From assembly GCF_019974155.1 (NCBI RefSeq), contig NZ_AP025158.1:1612001-1676000 (forward strand): DNA of 64,000 nucleotides. The letters are read 5' to 3'. Under the pieces are notes generated by a model. That model saw nothing but the letters and a program-made list of their open reading frames with translations. It made no database searches and was not told the DNA's origin. The stretch comes from Thermus thermophilus. Its GTDB lineage: Bacteria > Deinococcota > Deinococci > Deinococcales > Thermaceae. A program made the translations under genes and the position numbers. Below, piece by piece: positions 6,799-14,721 of this stretch. Each line of letters opens with the position of its first letter. Position 1 is the first letter of the stretch.

Positions 6799-7854
6799 TC
6801 ACAAAAGCCCCGCGGCCGCGGCCACCGCCTCGAGGCGGGCGGGCACGGGCGGGGGAAGCTCGGCCACCCTCTCGGCGGTGGCCGGGTCCTTGAGGCCGTG
6901 GCCCGTGAGGGTGAGGACCACGGTGCTCTCCGGCTCAAGCCTCCCCTCCCGCAACAGCTTGAAGACCCCGGCCATGGCGGCGGCGCTGGCGGGCTCGCAG
7001 AAGATGCCTTCCTCCCGGGCCAGGTAGCGGTAGGCGAAGAGGATCTCCTCGTCCGTCACCGCCTCTATGACCCCCCCCGACTCCTCCTTGGCCCGGATGG
7101 CCCCTTGCCAGCTCGCCGGGTTGCCGATGCGGATGGCGGTGGCCAGGGTCTCGGGGCGCTCCACCGGGCGGCCCAGGACCAAGGGGGCCGCCCCCGCCGC
7201 CTGGAAGCCGAGCATCTTGGGAAGCCTTTTGGCCTTCCCCAAGGCGAAGTACTCCTTGTAGCCCATCCAGTGGGCGGTGATGTTCCCCGCGTTCCCCACG
7301 GGGAGGGCGTGGTAGTGGGGGGCGTCCCCGAGCTCGTCCACCACCTCAAAGGCCAGGGTCTTCTGGCCCTCCAGGCGGTGGGGGTTCACGGAGTTCACCA
7401 GGGCCACGGGGTAGGCCTCCGTGAGCTTTTGGGTGAGGCGGAGGGCGTCGTCAAAGTTCCCCTCCACCTGGACGATCCTCGCCCCGTGCACCAGGCTCTG
7501 GGCCACCTTGCCCAAGGCCACGTACCCCGCGGGGAGGACCACGAGGGCCTTGATCCCAGCCCTTGCGGCGTAGGCGGCGGCGGAGGCCGCGGTGTTCCCG
7601 GTGCTGGCGCAGGCCACCGCCTTAGCCCCCCCCTCCACCGCCTTGGAGACGGCCAGGGTCATCCCCCGGTCCTTGAAGCTTCCCGTGGGGTTTAAGCCCT
7701 CGTACTTGGCGAAAAGCTGGATGCCCTTCCTCCTCGCCTCCTCCGGGCCCTTAAGGGGAATGAGGGGGGTGGAGCCCTCCAGGAGGCTTACGACCGGCGT
7801 CTTCTCCGAGACCGGGAGGAGGTCCCGGTAGCGCTCCATGAGGGGAAGCCGCAT
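6799..7854 (-). CDS. thrC: Threonine synthase
   Basis: A 351-residue PLP enzyme converting O-phosphohomoserine to threonine. The PLP lysine is in [10 protein letters not shown] near residue 61; [17 protein letters not shown] near 84 and PVGNAGNI near 186 bind phosphate and PLP. The length equals the compact bacterial form I know from T. thermophilus. Homoserine dehydrogenase lies two genes upstream in the same operon, giving two steps of one pathway. A 12-bp palindrome GGCCTTAAGGCC (7868-7879) lies just upstream of the start. Confidence 0.95.
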   Translation of the reverse strand: MRLPLMERYRDLLPVSEKTPVVSLLEGSTPLIPLKGPEEARRKGIQLFAKYEGLNPTGSFKDRGMTLAVSKAVEGGAKAVACASTGNTAASAAAYAARAGIKALVVLPAGYVALGKVAQSLVHGARIVQVEGNFDDALRLTQKLTEAYPVALVNSVNPHRLEGQKTLAFEVVDELGDAPHYHALPVGNAGNITAHWMGYKEYFALGKAKRLPKMLGFQAAGAAPLVLGRPVERPETLATAIRIGNPASWQGAIRAKEESGGVIEAVTDEEILFAYRYLAREEGIFCEPASAAAMAGVFKLLREGRLEPESTVVLTLTGHGLKDPATAERVAELPPPVPARLEAVAAAAGLL

Positions 7855-7885
7855 GGCCCCATGCTCCGGCCTTAAGGCCTCGCCG

Positions 7886-8449
7886 TCAAGGGAGGAAAAG
7901 GCCCCGGGTCTCCAGGACGAAGCCGGGAAGCTCGGGGTCTAAGGGCACCCGTTCCGGCCCCTGGTGGCCCTCCACCCCTTCCGGGCGGAAGGCCTCCACC
8001 CGGTGGAGGTAAGGGTCCAGGAGGACCACGAGGGGCACCCCGTTCGCCAGATACCAGGCCGCCTTCTGCCGGAGCTCCTCGAGGCCCTGGCTTCTGGAGC
8101 GCACCTCAAACACCGCGTCCGGGGCCAGGGGAGGAAACCCTTCCCGCGCCTCTTGGGAGAGGGCCTGCCACCTCTCGCCCAGGAGGAAAGCGGCGTCCGG
8201 AGCGAGGACCGAGCCGTCGGGGAGTTTGAACCCCGTGGAGGCGTCAAAGACCACCCCCAGGCCCCGCGCCTCGTTCCAGCGGTAAAGCTGGCCAAGGACG
8301 GCGGCGCTCATCCGCCCGCTTTCCCCGCCCGTGAGGGACACGGCTAGCCTCCCGTCGGCCAGGCGCTCAAACTGCCAGCCCGGGTTGCTCTCGGAAAGGA
8401 GGCGGAGCTCCTCATCGCTCACGGGGCGCAGGAGGTCCAGAAGGGGCAC
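7886..8449 (-). CDS. Uma2-family putative restriction endonuclease-like protein
   Basis: A 187-residue protein with the DUF820/Uma2 PD-(D/E)xK-like layout: [10 protein letters not shown] near 82, then [17 protein letters not shown] near 110 (the usual form has Val-Glu-[Val/Ile]-x-Ser in place of FEVRS), [19 protein letters not shown] near 128-145. These families are abundant in Thermus and cyanobacteria with no proven role. It starts at a GTG 4 bases after hom and lies between two threonine-pathway genes, which is unusual. Confidence 0.8.
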   Translation of the reverse strand: MPLLDLLRPVSDEELRLLSESNPGWQFERLADGRLAVSLTGGESGRMSAAVLGQLYRWNEARGLGVVFDASTGFKLPDGSVLAPDAAFLLGERWQALSQEAREGFPPLAPDAVFEVRSRSQGLEELRQKAAWYLANGVPLVVLLDPYLHRVEAFRPEGVEGHQGPERVPLDPELPGFVLETRGLFLP

Positions 8450-8453
8450 GCCC

Positions 8454-9452
8454 TCATTCTACCCCCGGCCAGGGGCTTCCCTCCTCCAAAGGGGGCCTTG
8501 CCCGGGGGGCGGGGAGGTGCCCCGGGGCCCCGGAGAGGAAGCGGAGGAGGTCAGCGAAAAGCCCGCTCGCCGTGGCCCCGCCCCCCGCCCCGGGCCCCGT
8601 GACGAAGGCCTCCCCCAAAGGCCTGGCCCTGACCCAGAGGGCGTTGCCCCGGGCCCTCGCCAAGGGGTGGTCCTGGGGAAGGCGCCTTGGGGCCACCACC
8701 GCCCGCCACCTCCCCCCTTCCCCGAAGAGGCTCGCCACGAGGCGCACCCTCTCCCCCCGGGCCTCGGCCTCCTTCAGGGCCTTTGGGGTGAGGCGGGCGA
8801 TGCCTTGGGCCTCCACCCCGGCGAAGGGGAAGCCGGGGTCCACGAGGAGCCGGGCGAGGAGGGTGAGCTTGTGGGCGGCGTCTATCCCCTCCACGTCCAA
8901 GGTGGGGTCGGCCTCGGCGTAGCCCAGGCGCTGGGCCTCGGCCAAAGCCTCGGCGTAGGTCCGGCCCTTCTCCATCTCCTGGAGGATGTAGAGGGTGGTG
9001 CCGTTCAGGATGCCGTGGAGCTCCAAGGGCTCGCTTCCCCTCAGGGTCTCCAGGAAGGAGAGGGCGGGGGTGCCCGCCATGACGCTGGCCTCGCAGTAGA
9101 TGAGCCCTTCCTCGGCGAAGGGCCTTAAGGACTCCCAGGCCTCGGCGAGGAGGGCCTTGTTGGCGGTGATGAGGGGGATGCCGGCCTCGAGGGCGGGGAG
9201 GACGAGCCTAAGGGGGGCCTCCACCCCCCCCATGGCCTCCACCACCAAGTCGGCCTCCAGGAGGTCAAAGGGCTCGGCGCGAAGGAGTTCCTTAGGGATG
9301 GCCCTGGGCTTCTTCGGGTCCCGCACCAAGACGCCCAGGAAGCGGGGGACGACCCCGAAAGCGGAAAGCTCTTCCGCCCGCTCCAACACGAGGTTGTAGA
9401 AGGCGCTCCCCACGGTGCCGCCCCCCAAGAGGGCGATCTTTAAGGCCTCCAT
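8454..9452 (-). CDS. hom: Homoserine dehydrogenase (no ACT domain)
   Basis: A 332-residue NAD(P)-dependent enzyme reducing aspartate semialdehyde to homoserine. It has the Rossmann start LLGGGTVGSAFYN (9-21), LVVEAMGG near 70, TANKALLAE near 95 and the signature LHGILNGTTLYIL / LDVEGIDAAHKLTLLARLL near 144-200. The protein ends without the C-terminal ACT domain that gives threonine feedback in longer enzymes, so feedback is probably not exerted through an ACT domain here. It is the first gene of the operon and begins at its transcription start. Confidence 0.95.
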   Translation of the reverse strand: MEALKIALLGGGTVGSAFYNLVLERAEELSAFGVVPRFLGVLVRDPKKPRAIPKELLRAEPFDLLEADLVVEAMGGVEAPLRLVLPALEAGIPLITANKALLAEAWESLRPFAEEGLIYCEASVMAGTPALSFLETLRGSEPLELHGILNGTTLYILQEMEKGRTYAEALAEAQRLGYAEADPTLDVEGIDAAHKLTLLARLLVDPGFPFAGVEAQGIARLTPKALKEAEARGERVRLVASLFGEGGRWRAVVAPRRLPQDHPLARARGNALWVRARPLGEAFVTGPGAGGGATASGLFADLLRFLSGAPGHLPAPRARPPLEEGSPWPGVE

Positions 9453-9459
9453 GTGGGGG

Positions 9460-9465
9460 ATTATA
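9460..9465 (-). promoter_or_regulatory. Leaderless -10 box of hom
   Basis: A consensus TATAAT on the minus strand lies 7 bases before the hom ATG. It is back to back with the phd promoter: the phd -35 box starts 5 bases away, so the two promoters may interfere. Confidence 0.75.
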
Positions 9466-9469
9466 CCCC

Positions 9470-9501
9470 TTGCGCTTTGTTAGCTAAGCTTGCTAAGCTA
9501 A
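9470..9501 (+). promoter_or_regulatory. phd promoter with 22-bp inverted-repeat operator
   Basis: TTGCGC (9470-9475), 18 bp, TAAGCT (9494-9499) and 6 bases to the GTG at 9506. An inverted repeat (9480-9501), TTAGCTAAGC / GCTAAGCTAA around a TT centre with one mismatched pair, covers the spacer and the -10 box. It is a likely autoregulatory site for the Phd antitoxin; its bulk also lies upstream of hom on the other strand. Confidence 0.65.
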
Positions 9502-9505
9502 GTCC

Positions 9506-9736
9506 GTGAAGGCCTTCACCGTGCACCAGGCCAAGACCCACCTCTCCCGCCTCCTGAAGGCCGTGGAGGAGGGGGAGGAGGTGGTGATCCTGAGGGGCAA
9601 AACCCCTGTGGCCAGGCTCGTCCCCTACCGCAAGGGGAAGCGCCCCCTGGGGTTTGTCCCGGGGAGGCTACCCGAGAGCTTCTTTGAACCCCTTCCCGAG
9701 GAGGAGCTCGCCCTGTGGGAAGGCGCTACCTCCTAG
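9506..9736 (+). CDS. Phd/YefM-family antitoxin
   Basis: A 76-residue protein with the Phd/YefM opening KAFTVHQAKTHLSRLLKAVE and the strand EVVILRGKTPVARLVPY, followed by a C-terminal segment (FEPLPEEELALWEG) that would contact the toxin. It is a DNA-binding antitoxin and probable repressor of its own promoter. The toxin gene starts 22 bases before its end. Confidence 0.88.
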   Translation: MKAFTVHQAKTHLSRLLKAVEEGEEVVILRGKTPVARLVPYRKGKRPLGFVPGRLPESFFEPLPEEELALWEGATS

Positions 9737-10107
9737 ACACCCACGTCCTCATCTGGGCCCTCACGGAACCCGAGCGGCTGAGCCCCAGGGTCCGGTCCCT
9801 TTTGGAGGACCCCGACACCCCCCTTCTCGTCTCCTCGGCCAGCGCCTGGGAGATGGCCACCAAGCACCGCCTCGGGAAGCTTTCCGGCGCCGAGGCGGTC
9901 TTGGAGGGCCTGGAAGGCCACCTCTCCCGCCTGGGGGCCGAGGAGCTTCCCATAAGGCTCGCCCACGCCCTCCTGGCGGGAAGGCTTCCCGGGGAGCACC
10001 GGGACCCCTTTGACCGCATCCTGGCCGCCCAGAGCCTGGTGGAAGGCCTCGTCCTCCTCACCACCGACCGCGCCTTCCACACCTTCGGCGTGGAGACCCT
10101 GTGGTGA
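9715..10107 (+). CDS. PIN-domain toxin partnered with Phd-type antitoxin
   Basis: A 130-residue PIN protein. LLDTHVLIWAL (D8) and SSASAWEMATK (E45) carry acidic ligands, RDPFDRILAAQ near 99-109 the third, and TTDRAF near 118 the last. It is a putative magnesium-dependent RNase. It starts at a GTG within the antitoxin gene and overlaps queG by 7 bases, so toxin, antitoxin and queG are probably one transcript. Confidence 0.87.
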   Translation: MGRRYLLDTHVLIWALTEPERLSPRVRSLLEDPDTPLLVSSASAWEMATKHRLGKLSGAEAVLEGLEGHLSRLGAEELPIRLAHALLAGRLPGEHRDPFDRILAAQSLVEGLVLLTTDRAFHTFGVETLW

Positions 10108-11240
10108 AGGACCTCCTGGAGGAACGGGCGCGGGCGCTCGGCCTCCTCTTCGCCTGGGCCCCCCTGGACCTGCCCCCAAAGGCCGAGGCCCGCCACCGGG
10201 CCTGGCTGGAGGCGGGCCGCCACGGGGGGATGGCCTACCTGGAGTCCCCGGAGCGCTTCCACCCTAAAAGGCGCTTCCCCTGGGCAAAAAGCGCCCTCCT
10301 CCTCTTCGCCCCCTACGCCTACCCCGACCCCGGGACCCCCCCTGGGGGCCTCCGGGTGGGCCGGGTCGCCCGCTACGCCTGGGCGCGGGACTACCACCTG
10401 GTCCTGGGGGAGGCGCTCAAGGCCCTGGAGGAGGTGGCGAGGGGCCTCGGCCTCGAGGCCAAGGGCTACGTGGACCACGGGCCCCTGCCCGAGCGCACCC
10501 TCGCCGCCCTCTCCGGGGCGGGCTGGATCGGGAAAAGCGGCTACTTCCTCTCCCAGGCCTTTGGGGTCCACGCCTTTATCGGCGTCCTCCTCACCTCCCT
10601 GGAGGTGGAGCCCGCCCCCCTCCACCCTAGCCGCTGCGGCCGCTGCGCCCGCTGCCTTATGGCCTGCCCCACGGAAGCCCTCCTCGGGGACGGCACCCTG
10701 GACGCCAGGCGGTGCGTGAGCTACCTGACCATTGAGCACAAGGGCTTTATCCCCCCCTCCCTCTGGCCGGGGATTGGGGAGTGGCTTTTCGGCTGCGACC
10801 TCTGCGGGGAGGCCTGCCCCTGGGAGCGGTTCGGCAAAGTCTGGAAGGCCTTAAGGCCCGAGCCCGAGCTCGCCCACCCGGACCTTCTGGACTTCTTCCG
10901 CCTCTCGGGGCGGGCCTTCGGGAGGAAGTACGCGGGCACCGCCTTCCTCCGGGCGGGAAGGCCCCGCCTGGCCCGGAACGCCCTCATCGTCCTCTTCAAC
11001 CTGGGCCTGGGGGAGGCCCTCTTCCTGGAAGCGGCCAAGGACCCGAGCCCCCTGGTGCGGCGCACCGCCCTCCACGCCCTCTTCCGGGCCGGGAGGGGGG
11101 TGGAGGGGTTTTTGCAGGACCCCGAGCCCGCGGTGCGGGCCGAGGCGTTAGCCCTGCTGGGGGAAGCGCCCGGTGCGGTAGACCTTCTCCAAGATGGGAG
11201 GAAGCCCCCAGGCCCGGAGGTCAAAGAGGAGGGGGCCTAG
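10101..11240 (+). CDS. queG: Epoxyqueuosine reductase
   Basis: A 379-residue cobalamin-dependent iron-sulfur enzyme performing the last step of queuosine synthesis in tRNA. Two 4Fe-4S motifs are visible: CGRCARCLMACPTEAL near 176-190 and a lone Cys in RRCVSY plus CDLCGEACPW near 233-242. GWIGKSGYFLS near 140 is typical of QueG. The C-terminal 80 residues look like HEAT-type helices (PLVRRTALHALFRAG). The start may be the GTG at 10101 or 10104. Its last 93 bases overlap the convergent phosphoesterase gene. Confidence 0.92.
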   Translation: MVKDLLEERARALGLLFAWAPLDLPPKAEARHRAWLEAGRHGGMAYLESPERFHPKRRFPWAKSALLLFAPYAYPDPGTPPGGLRVGRVARYAWARDYHLVLGEALKALEEVARGLGLEAKGYVDHGPLPERTLAALSGAGWIGKSGYFLSQAFGVHAFIGVLLTSLEVEPAPLHPSRCGRCARCLMACPTEALLGDGTLDARRCVSYLTIEHKGFIPPSLWPGIGEWLFGCDLCGEACPWERFGKVWKALRPEPELAHPDLLDFFRLSGRAFGRKYAGTAFLRAGRPRLARNALIVLFNLGLGEALFLEAAKDPSPLVRRTALHALFRAGRGVEGFLQDPEPAVRAEALALLGEAPGAVDLLQDGRKPPGPEVKEEGA

Positions 11241-11852
11241 GTCGTAGGCCACTTTAAGGAAGCGGGTCTCGAGGGTCTCTGTGTCCAGCACCATGACGTC
11301 CGCCCCGTGCTCCCCGGTGAGGCTTAGGCCCACGCTCCCGGGGTCGGCCACGAGGCCCGCCCCCACCCGCCTGGCCAGGGGCAGGTGCCGCCCCCCAAGG
11401 AGGAGAACCTCCGCCCCGTAGCGCTCCAGGAGGGCGAGGAACGCCTTGGCCTCCCCCAGGAGGTCGGGCCGGGCCTCGGGGTCCCCCGGCATCCCGTGAA
11501 AGGCCACGAGGCGCCTCCCCCCGTAGGCCCTGCGGTGGGAGAGCCTGAGGCTGCGGAGGTAGGCGAGCTCCTTCTCCCCAAGCTGCGCCCGCGTCCACTC
11601 CAGGGTGGCCTTCCCCACCCCCTCGGGCAGGGGCTCGGGGAGGGGGTAGGCCACCCTTAGGTCCCAGGCCCCGGCGATGGCGGCAAGCCCTTCCTCCCAG
11701 ATCCGGTGGATCACCTGCCTAGGGTGGGGCCCGTAGCCCACCAGGTCCCCGAGGACCAGGACCTCGTCCACCCCCTCGGCCCGTAGGGCCTCCAGGGCGG
11801 CCTCGAGGGCGGGGAGGTTGGCGTGGATGTCCGAGAGGACCCCAAGGCGCAT
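11148..11852 (-). CDS. Calcineurin-like phosphoesterase with degenerate metal site
   Basis: A 234-residue protein of the YfcE/MJ0936-like phosphodiesterase family. The first motifs are intact (SDIHANLPALEAAL, D8/H10; VLGDLVGYGPHP, D36), and a FHGMPGD is kept. The GNH[D/E] motif is GAWD (about 68-71), losing Asn and His, and the GHTH motif is GGRH (about 153-156), losing the first His. Two or more metal ligands are therefore missing. It may bind rather than cut its ligand. It converges on and overlaps queG. Confidence 0.82.
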   Translation of the reverse strand: MRLGVLSDIHANLPALEAALEALRAEGVDEVLVLGDLVGYGPHPRQVIHRIWEEGLAAIAGAWDLRVAYPLPEPLPEGVGKATLEWTRAQLGEKELAYLRSLRLSHRRAYGGRRLVAFHGMPGDPEARPDLLGEAKAFLALLERYGAEVLLLGGRHLPLARRVGAGLVADPGSVGLSLTGEHGADVMVLDTETLETRFLKVAYDLGPLLFDLRAWGLPPILEKVYRTGRFPQQG

Positions 11853-11921
11853 GGCCCCATTCTCCCACCTCCGCCGTCAAAACCCGGTGAAAAAGGCCCG
11901 CCAAGCCCTTATGGTGGAAGG

Positions 11922-13253
11922 GTGCGGGCCTTGGCCTTGGGCCTCCTCCTCGCCCTCACCCTCCCCCCCTTTCCCCTGGGCTTCCTCGCCCCCTTCGTCC
12001 TCGCCTTCCTCCTCAAGGGGGGCTTCCGGGAGGGGTTCTGGGCGGGCCTCGGGTTCTGGGGGCTCCACCTGGTCTGGCTTCCCCAAAGCTTCGCCCAGAA
12101 CTTCGGGCCCTGGGGGGCGGTGCCCTTTTTGCCCCTCGTCCTCGTCAAGGCCCTCTCCTTCGGCCTCCTCTTCGCCCTCACCCCCAACGCCCCCATGCGC
12201 CTCGGGGGGTGGGTCCTCCTGGAGTGGCTCACCGAGCAAGGGGAGCTCGCCTTCCCCTGGGGGTTTCTGGGCTACGCCCTGGTGGAGGCCCCGGGCCGCA
12301 TCCTCGCCGCCTGGGGCGGGGTCTACCTCCTCTCCCTCCTCGTCCTCCTCATGGCCTACGGCCTAAGGGCGAGGCGGCCTTGGGTCCTCTTCCCTTGGGC
12401 CCTCCTCTGGCTCCTTCCCCTCCCCGAGGCGCACCCCGAGGGCAAGGCCCTCTTGGTCCAGGGGAACATCAACCCCTTGAGGAAGTTCCAGGGGGATTTG
12501 GACGAGGCGGTCTACCTCAGGCTCACCGAGGCGGGGCTTCGGGCCCACCCCGAGGCGGACCTCGTGGTCTGGCCCGAGACGGCGGTCTGGCGGATTCCCC
12601 AGGAGGCAGAGGCCCTCCTCCAGGGCCGTCCCCTCCTCACCGGGCTCAACCTCCTCGGCCCCAACCGGGCGGTGCTCTACCGGGAGGGCGAGCTCCTCGG
12701 CCACTACGACAAGACCCGCCTCGTCCCCTTCGGGGAGCGCTTCCCCTTCCGGGAGGCCTTAGGGGGGGTCTACGCCTTCTTCTTCCGGGCCATGGGGCTT
12801 GGGGACCTCGCCGACCGCGTCCCCGGGGAGAAGGTGGCCCCCATCGGGCCCTACGGCGTCCTCATCTGCTACGAGTCCGTCTTTCCCTCCGTGGCCCGAA
12901 GCCTGGCGCAGGGAGGGGCCGAGGTCCTCGTCCTCCTCACCAACGACGCCTGGTTCGGCCCCTCCTTCGGGGGGAGGCAGCACTTCGCCCTGGGGCGCCT
13001 AAGGGCGGTGGAGACGGGGCGCTGGCTCCTCAGGGCGGGGAACGACGGGGTCACCGCGGCCATAGACCCCTTCGGCCGGGTGGTGGCGGAAATCCCGCCC
13101 CACCAAGAGGGCTTCCTCCTCGCCCCCTACGCTTTAAGGACGGGCCTCACCCCCTACGCCCGCTTCGGGGACTGGGCGGTGGGCCTGGCGTTGACCATCT
13201 TCCTCCTTGGCCTTATCCTTAGGGTGCGTCCGCCGGGGTGGCGGAATCGGTAG
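11922..13253 (+). CDS. lnt: Apolipoprotein N-acyltransferase
   Basis: A 443-residue protein with about six N-terminal membrane helices followed by a periplasmic nitrilase-like domain. The catalytic triad is recognisable: E in VVWPETAVW near 225, K in YDKTRLVPFGERFPF near 263, and C in GVLICYESVFPS near 318. It adds the third acyl chain to lipoproteins. The start chosen is the GTG 6 bases after TATGGT (11910-11915), a leaderless layout. The stop codon and last 22 bases lie within tRNA-Leu. Confidence 0.92.
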   Translation: MRALALGLLLALTLPPFPLGFLAPFVLAFLLKGGFREGFWAGLGFWGLHLVWLPQSFAQNFGPWGAVPFLPLVLVKALSFGLLFALTPNAPMRLGGWVLLEWLTEQGELAFPWGFLGYALVEAPGRILAAWGGVYLLSLLVLLMAYGLRARRPWVLFPWALLWLLPLPEAHPEGKALLVQGNINPLRKFQGDLDEAVYLRLTEAGLRAHPEADLVVWPETAVWRIPQEAEALLQGRPLLTGLNLLGPNRAVLYREGELLGHYDKTRLVPFGERFPFREALGGVYAFFFRAMGLGDLADRVPGEKVAPIGPYGVLICYESVFPSVARSLAQGGAEVLVLLTNDAWFGPSFGGRQHFALGRLRAVETGRWLLRAGNDGVTAAIDPFGRVVAEIPPHQEGFLLAPYALRTGLTPYARFGDWAVGLALTIFLLGLILRVRPPGWRNR

Positions 13254-13318
13254 ACGCGGCAGACTCAAAATCTGCTGTCCGCAAGGACGTGCGGGTTCGA
13301 GTCCCGCCCCCGGCACCA
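13232..13318 (+). tRNA. tRNA-Leu (anticodon CAA)
   Basis: An 87-nt class II tRNA with encoded CCA. Acceptor GCCGGGG pairs with CCCCGGC, the anticodon stem GCAGA/TCTGC encloses CTCAAAA (CAA), a long variable arm (TGTCCGCAAGGACG) follows, then the T arm GCGGGTTCGAGTCCCGC. Its first 22 bases are also the last codons of lnt. Confidence 0.95.
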
Positions 13319-13340
13319 AAAGGCCCCTCCGGGGGCCTTT
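13319..13340. terminator. Bidirectional terminator between tRNA-Leu and the methyltransferase operon
   Basis: Stem AAAGGCCCC / GGGGCCTTT with loop TCCG. On the + strand T residues follow directly after tRNA-Leu; on the minus strand it contains the stop region of the YKOF-methyltransferase gene and ends the operon arriving from 19441. Confidence 0.75.
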
Positions 13341-14088
13341 ACCTTTTGTCCCAAAGGGCGAGGACGTACCCCTCCTCCAAAAGAAAGCGGGGCGGGCTTC
13401 CCAAGGCCTCCCGGAAGAGGGCCTCCAGGGCTTCCAAGGAGAACCTCCGCCCAAGGGGCGGCCCCACCTCCTCTTCCCGATAGGGCCACTCCAAGACGGC
13501 CACGCGCCGGGCCACCCGGGAGGCCTCCCGGAGGGCGGGGATGGGGTCCAGGTGGTGGAGGGCGAGGCCGAAGAAGGCGAGGTCAAAGCTCCCGTCGGGG
13601 AAGGGCAGGGCCTCGGCCCGCCCCTCCACGAACCGGGCCCCCTTCACCTTGGCCCGGGCCACCTCCAGGCGGTCCGCCCTGGGGTCCAGGCCCACGGCGA
13701 AGAGGCCCAAGGCGGCGAAGGCCTCGGCGAAGACCCCGGTGCCGGTGCCGAGGTCCAAGACGCTTTTCGCCTCCAGGCCCTCCAGGACCTTTTGGGCGAT
13801 CTCCAAGGGGGGAAAGCGGCTAAGCCTTTCCTCCCTGCGGAAGGGGTCCCCTGCCTCGCAGGCGTTGGTAAGGAGGGCCCACATCACCAACGCCCCCTCC
13901 TCCGCCGCCTTCCGGAAGGCCCTTTGCAGGGTGAGGAAGACCTCCTCCTCCTCCCCGGAAACCTCCGAGTGGGTGGGGAAGACGCGGTAAGTCGCCCCGC
14001 TTTCCTCCAGGGCCAGAAGGGCTTTTTCCACCGCCCTATAGTCCCCCTGGAGGAGGGGGTAGAGGGCGAAGAGGGCCTTCACCGCCAT
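13339..14088 (-). CDS. YKOF domain fused to SAM-dependent methyltransferase
   Basis: A 249-residue protein of two parts. Residues 1-80 resemble a YKOF (thiamine/pyrimidine-binding) half: ALYPLLQGDYRAVEKAL, then PTHSEVSGEEEEVFLTLQRA and a TNACEAGD matching the family's T-x-S-x-G-C-x-G-D ending. From about 95 a class I methyltransferase follows: SVLDLGTGTGVFAEAFAALG (motif I, about 109), GLDPRADRLEVA and GSFDLAFFGLALHHLDP. Substrate unknown. It starts inside the upstream methyltransferase (10-base overlap). Confidence 0.8.
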   Translation of the reverse strand: MAVKALFALYPLLQGDYRAVEKALLALEESGATYRVFPTHSEVSGEEEEVFLTLQRAFRKAAEEGALVMWALLTNACEAGDPFRREERLSRFPPLEIAQKVLEGLEAKSVLDLGTGTGVFAEAFAALGLFAVGLDPRADRLEVARAKVKGARFVEGRAEALPFPDGSFDLAFFGLALHHLDPIPALREASRVARRVAVLEWPYREEEVGPPLGRRFSLEALEALFREALGSPPRFLLEEGYVLALWDKR

Positions 14089-14717
14089 CTCCCCAAGTAT
14101 AGGGCGGGGCGGTTCCCCGCGCGCCTTCCCGCAAGGTCCGCCTCCTCGTAGGGGGGCTTAGCCTCGGGGGCAAGAAACACCGCTTCCCCTTCCGCCTCCG
14201 GAGGCCCCAGGAGGGCCTTCAGGTCCTCCCGGGCGAGGAAGCGGGCCTGGGTCCAGGGGAGGACGCCCCTCTCCCCAAGCCTCCGGTAGAGGGCGGCCCA
14301 GGGGGAGAGGGCCTCCAGGACCCCCACCACAAGGGCCCCGCCCGGACGGAGGACGCGCCGGGCCTCGAGGAGGACCCGCCCCACGTCCTCCACGAACTCC
14401 AGGGCGGTGAAGAGGAGGACCACGTCAAAGCTCCCGTCGGGAAAGGGCAGGGCCTCGCCCCAAGCCCGCACCCAGGTGGCCTCGGGGGCCCGCTTCCTCC
14501 CCACGGCGAGCATGGCCTCGGAGGGCTCCACCCCCACCTTTTGGGGATAGGGAAGGCGCCTGAGCCAGTACCCCGTCCCCGCGCCCACCTCGAGGAGGCT
14601 TTCCCCGGGGGGCAGGAGCCCCTTTAGGGCCCTCTCCTCCTCGGCGATGACGTAGGCCCCCAAGGGGGTCTCGTACCAGGCCTCGTAGACCTCGGCCAAG
14701 GAGGCAAAGGGGTCCAC
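14079..14717 (-). CDS. SAM-dependent methyltransferase (UbiE/type 11)
   Basis: A 212-residue class I methyltransferase. SLLEVGAGTGYWLRRLP (about 39) is motif I, VGVEPSEAMLAVGR follows, and LPFPDGSFDVVLLFTALEFVED near 93 is the type 11 motif. The C-terminus (AEGEAVFLAPEAKPPYEEADLAGRR, in part) fits the branch often linked with small-molecule or arsenite-type methylation; no substrate can be named. It follows the glucosidase gene by 4 bases. Confidence 0.82.
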   Translation of the reverse strand: MDPFASLAEVYEAWYETPLGAYVIAEEERALKGLLPPGESLLEVGAGTGYWLRRLPYPQKVGVEPSEAMLAVGRKRAPEATWVRAWGEALPFPDGSFDVVLLFTALEFVEDVGRVLLEARRVLRPGGALVVGVLEALSPWAALYRRLGERGVLPWTQARFLAREDLKALLGPPEAEGEAVFLAPEAKPPYEEADLAGRRAGNRPALYLGRWR

Positions 14718-14721
14718 GCCC

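Noticed and set aside
7868-7879. GGCCTTAAGGCC palindrome before thrC as an operator
   Set aside because: A 12-bp GC-rich palindrome is common by chance in this composition and no promoter box lies nearby.
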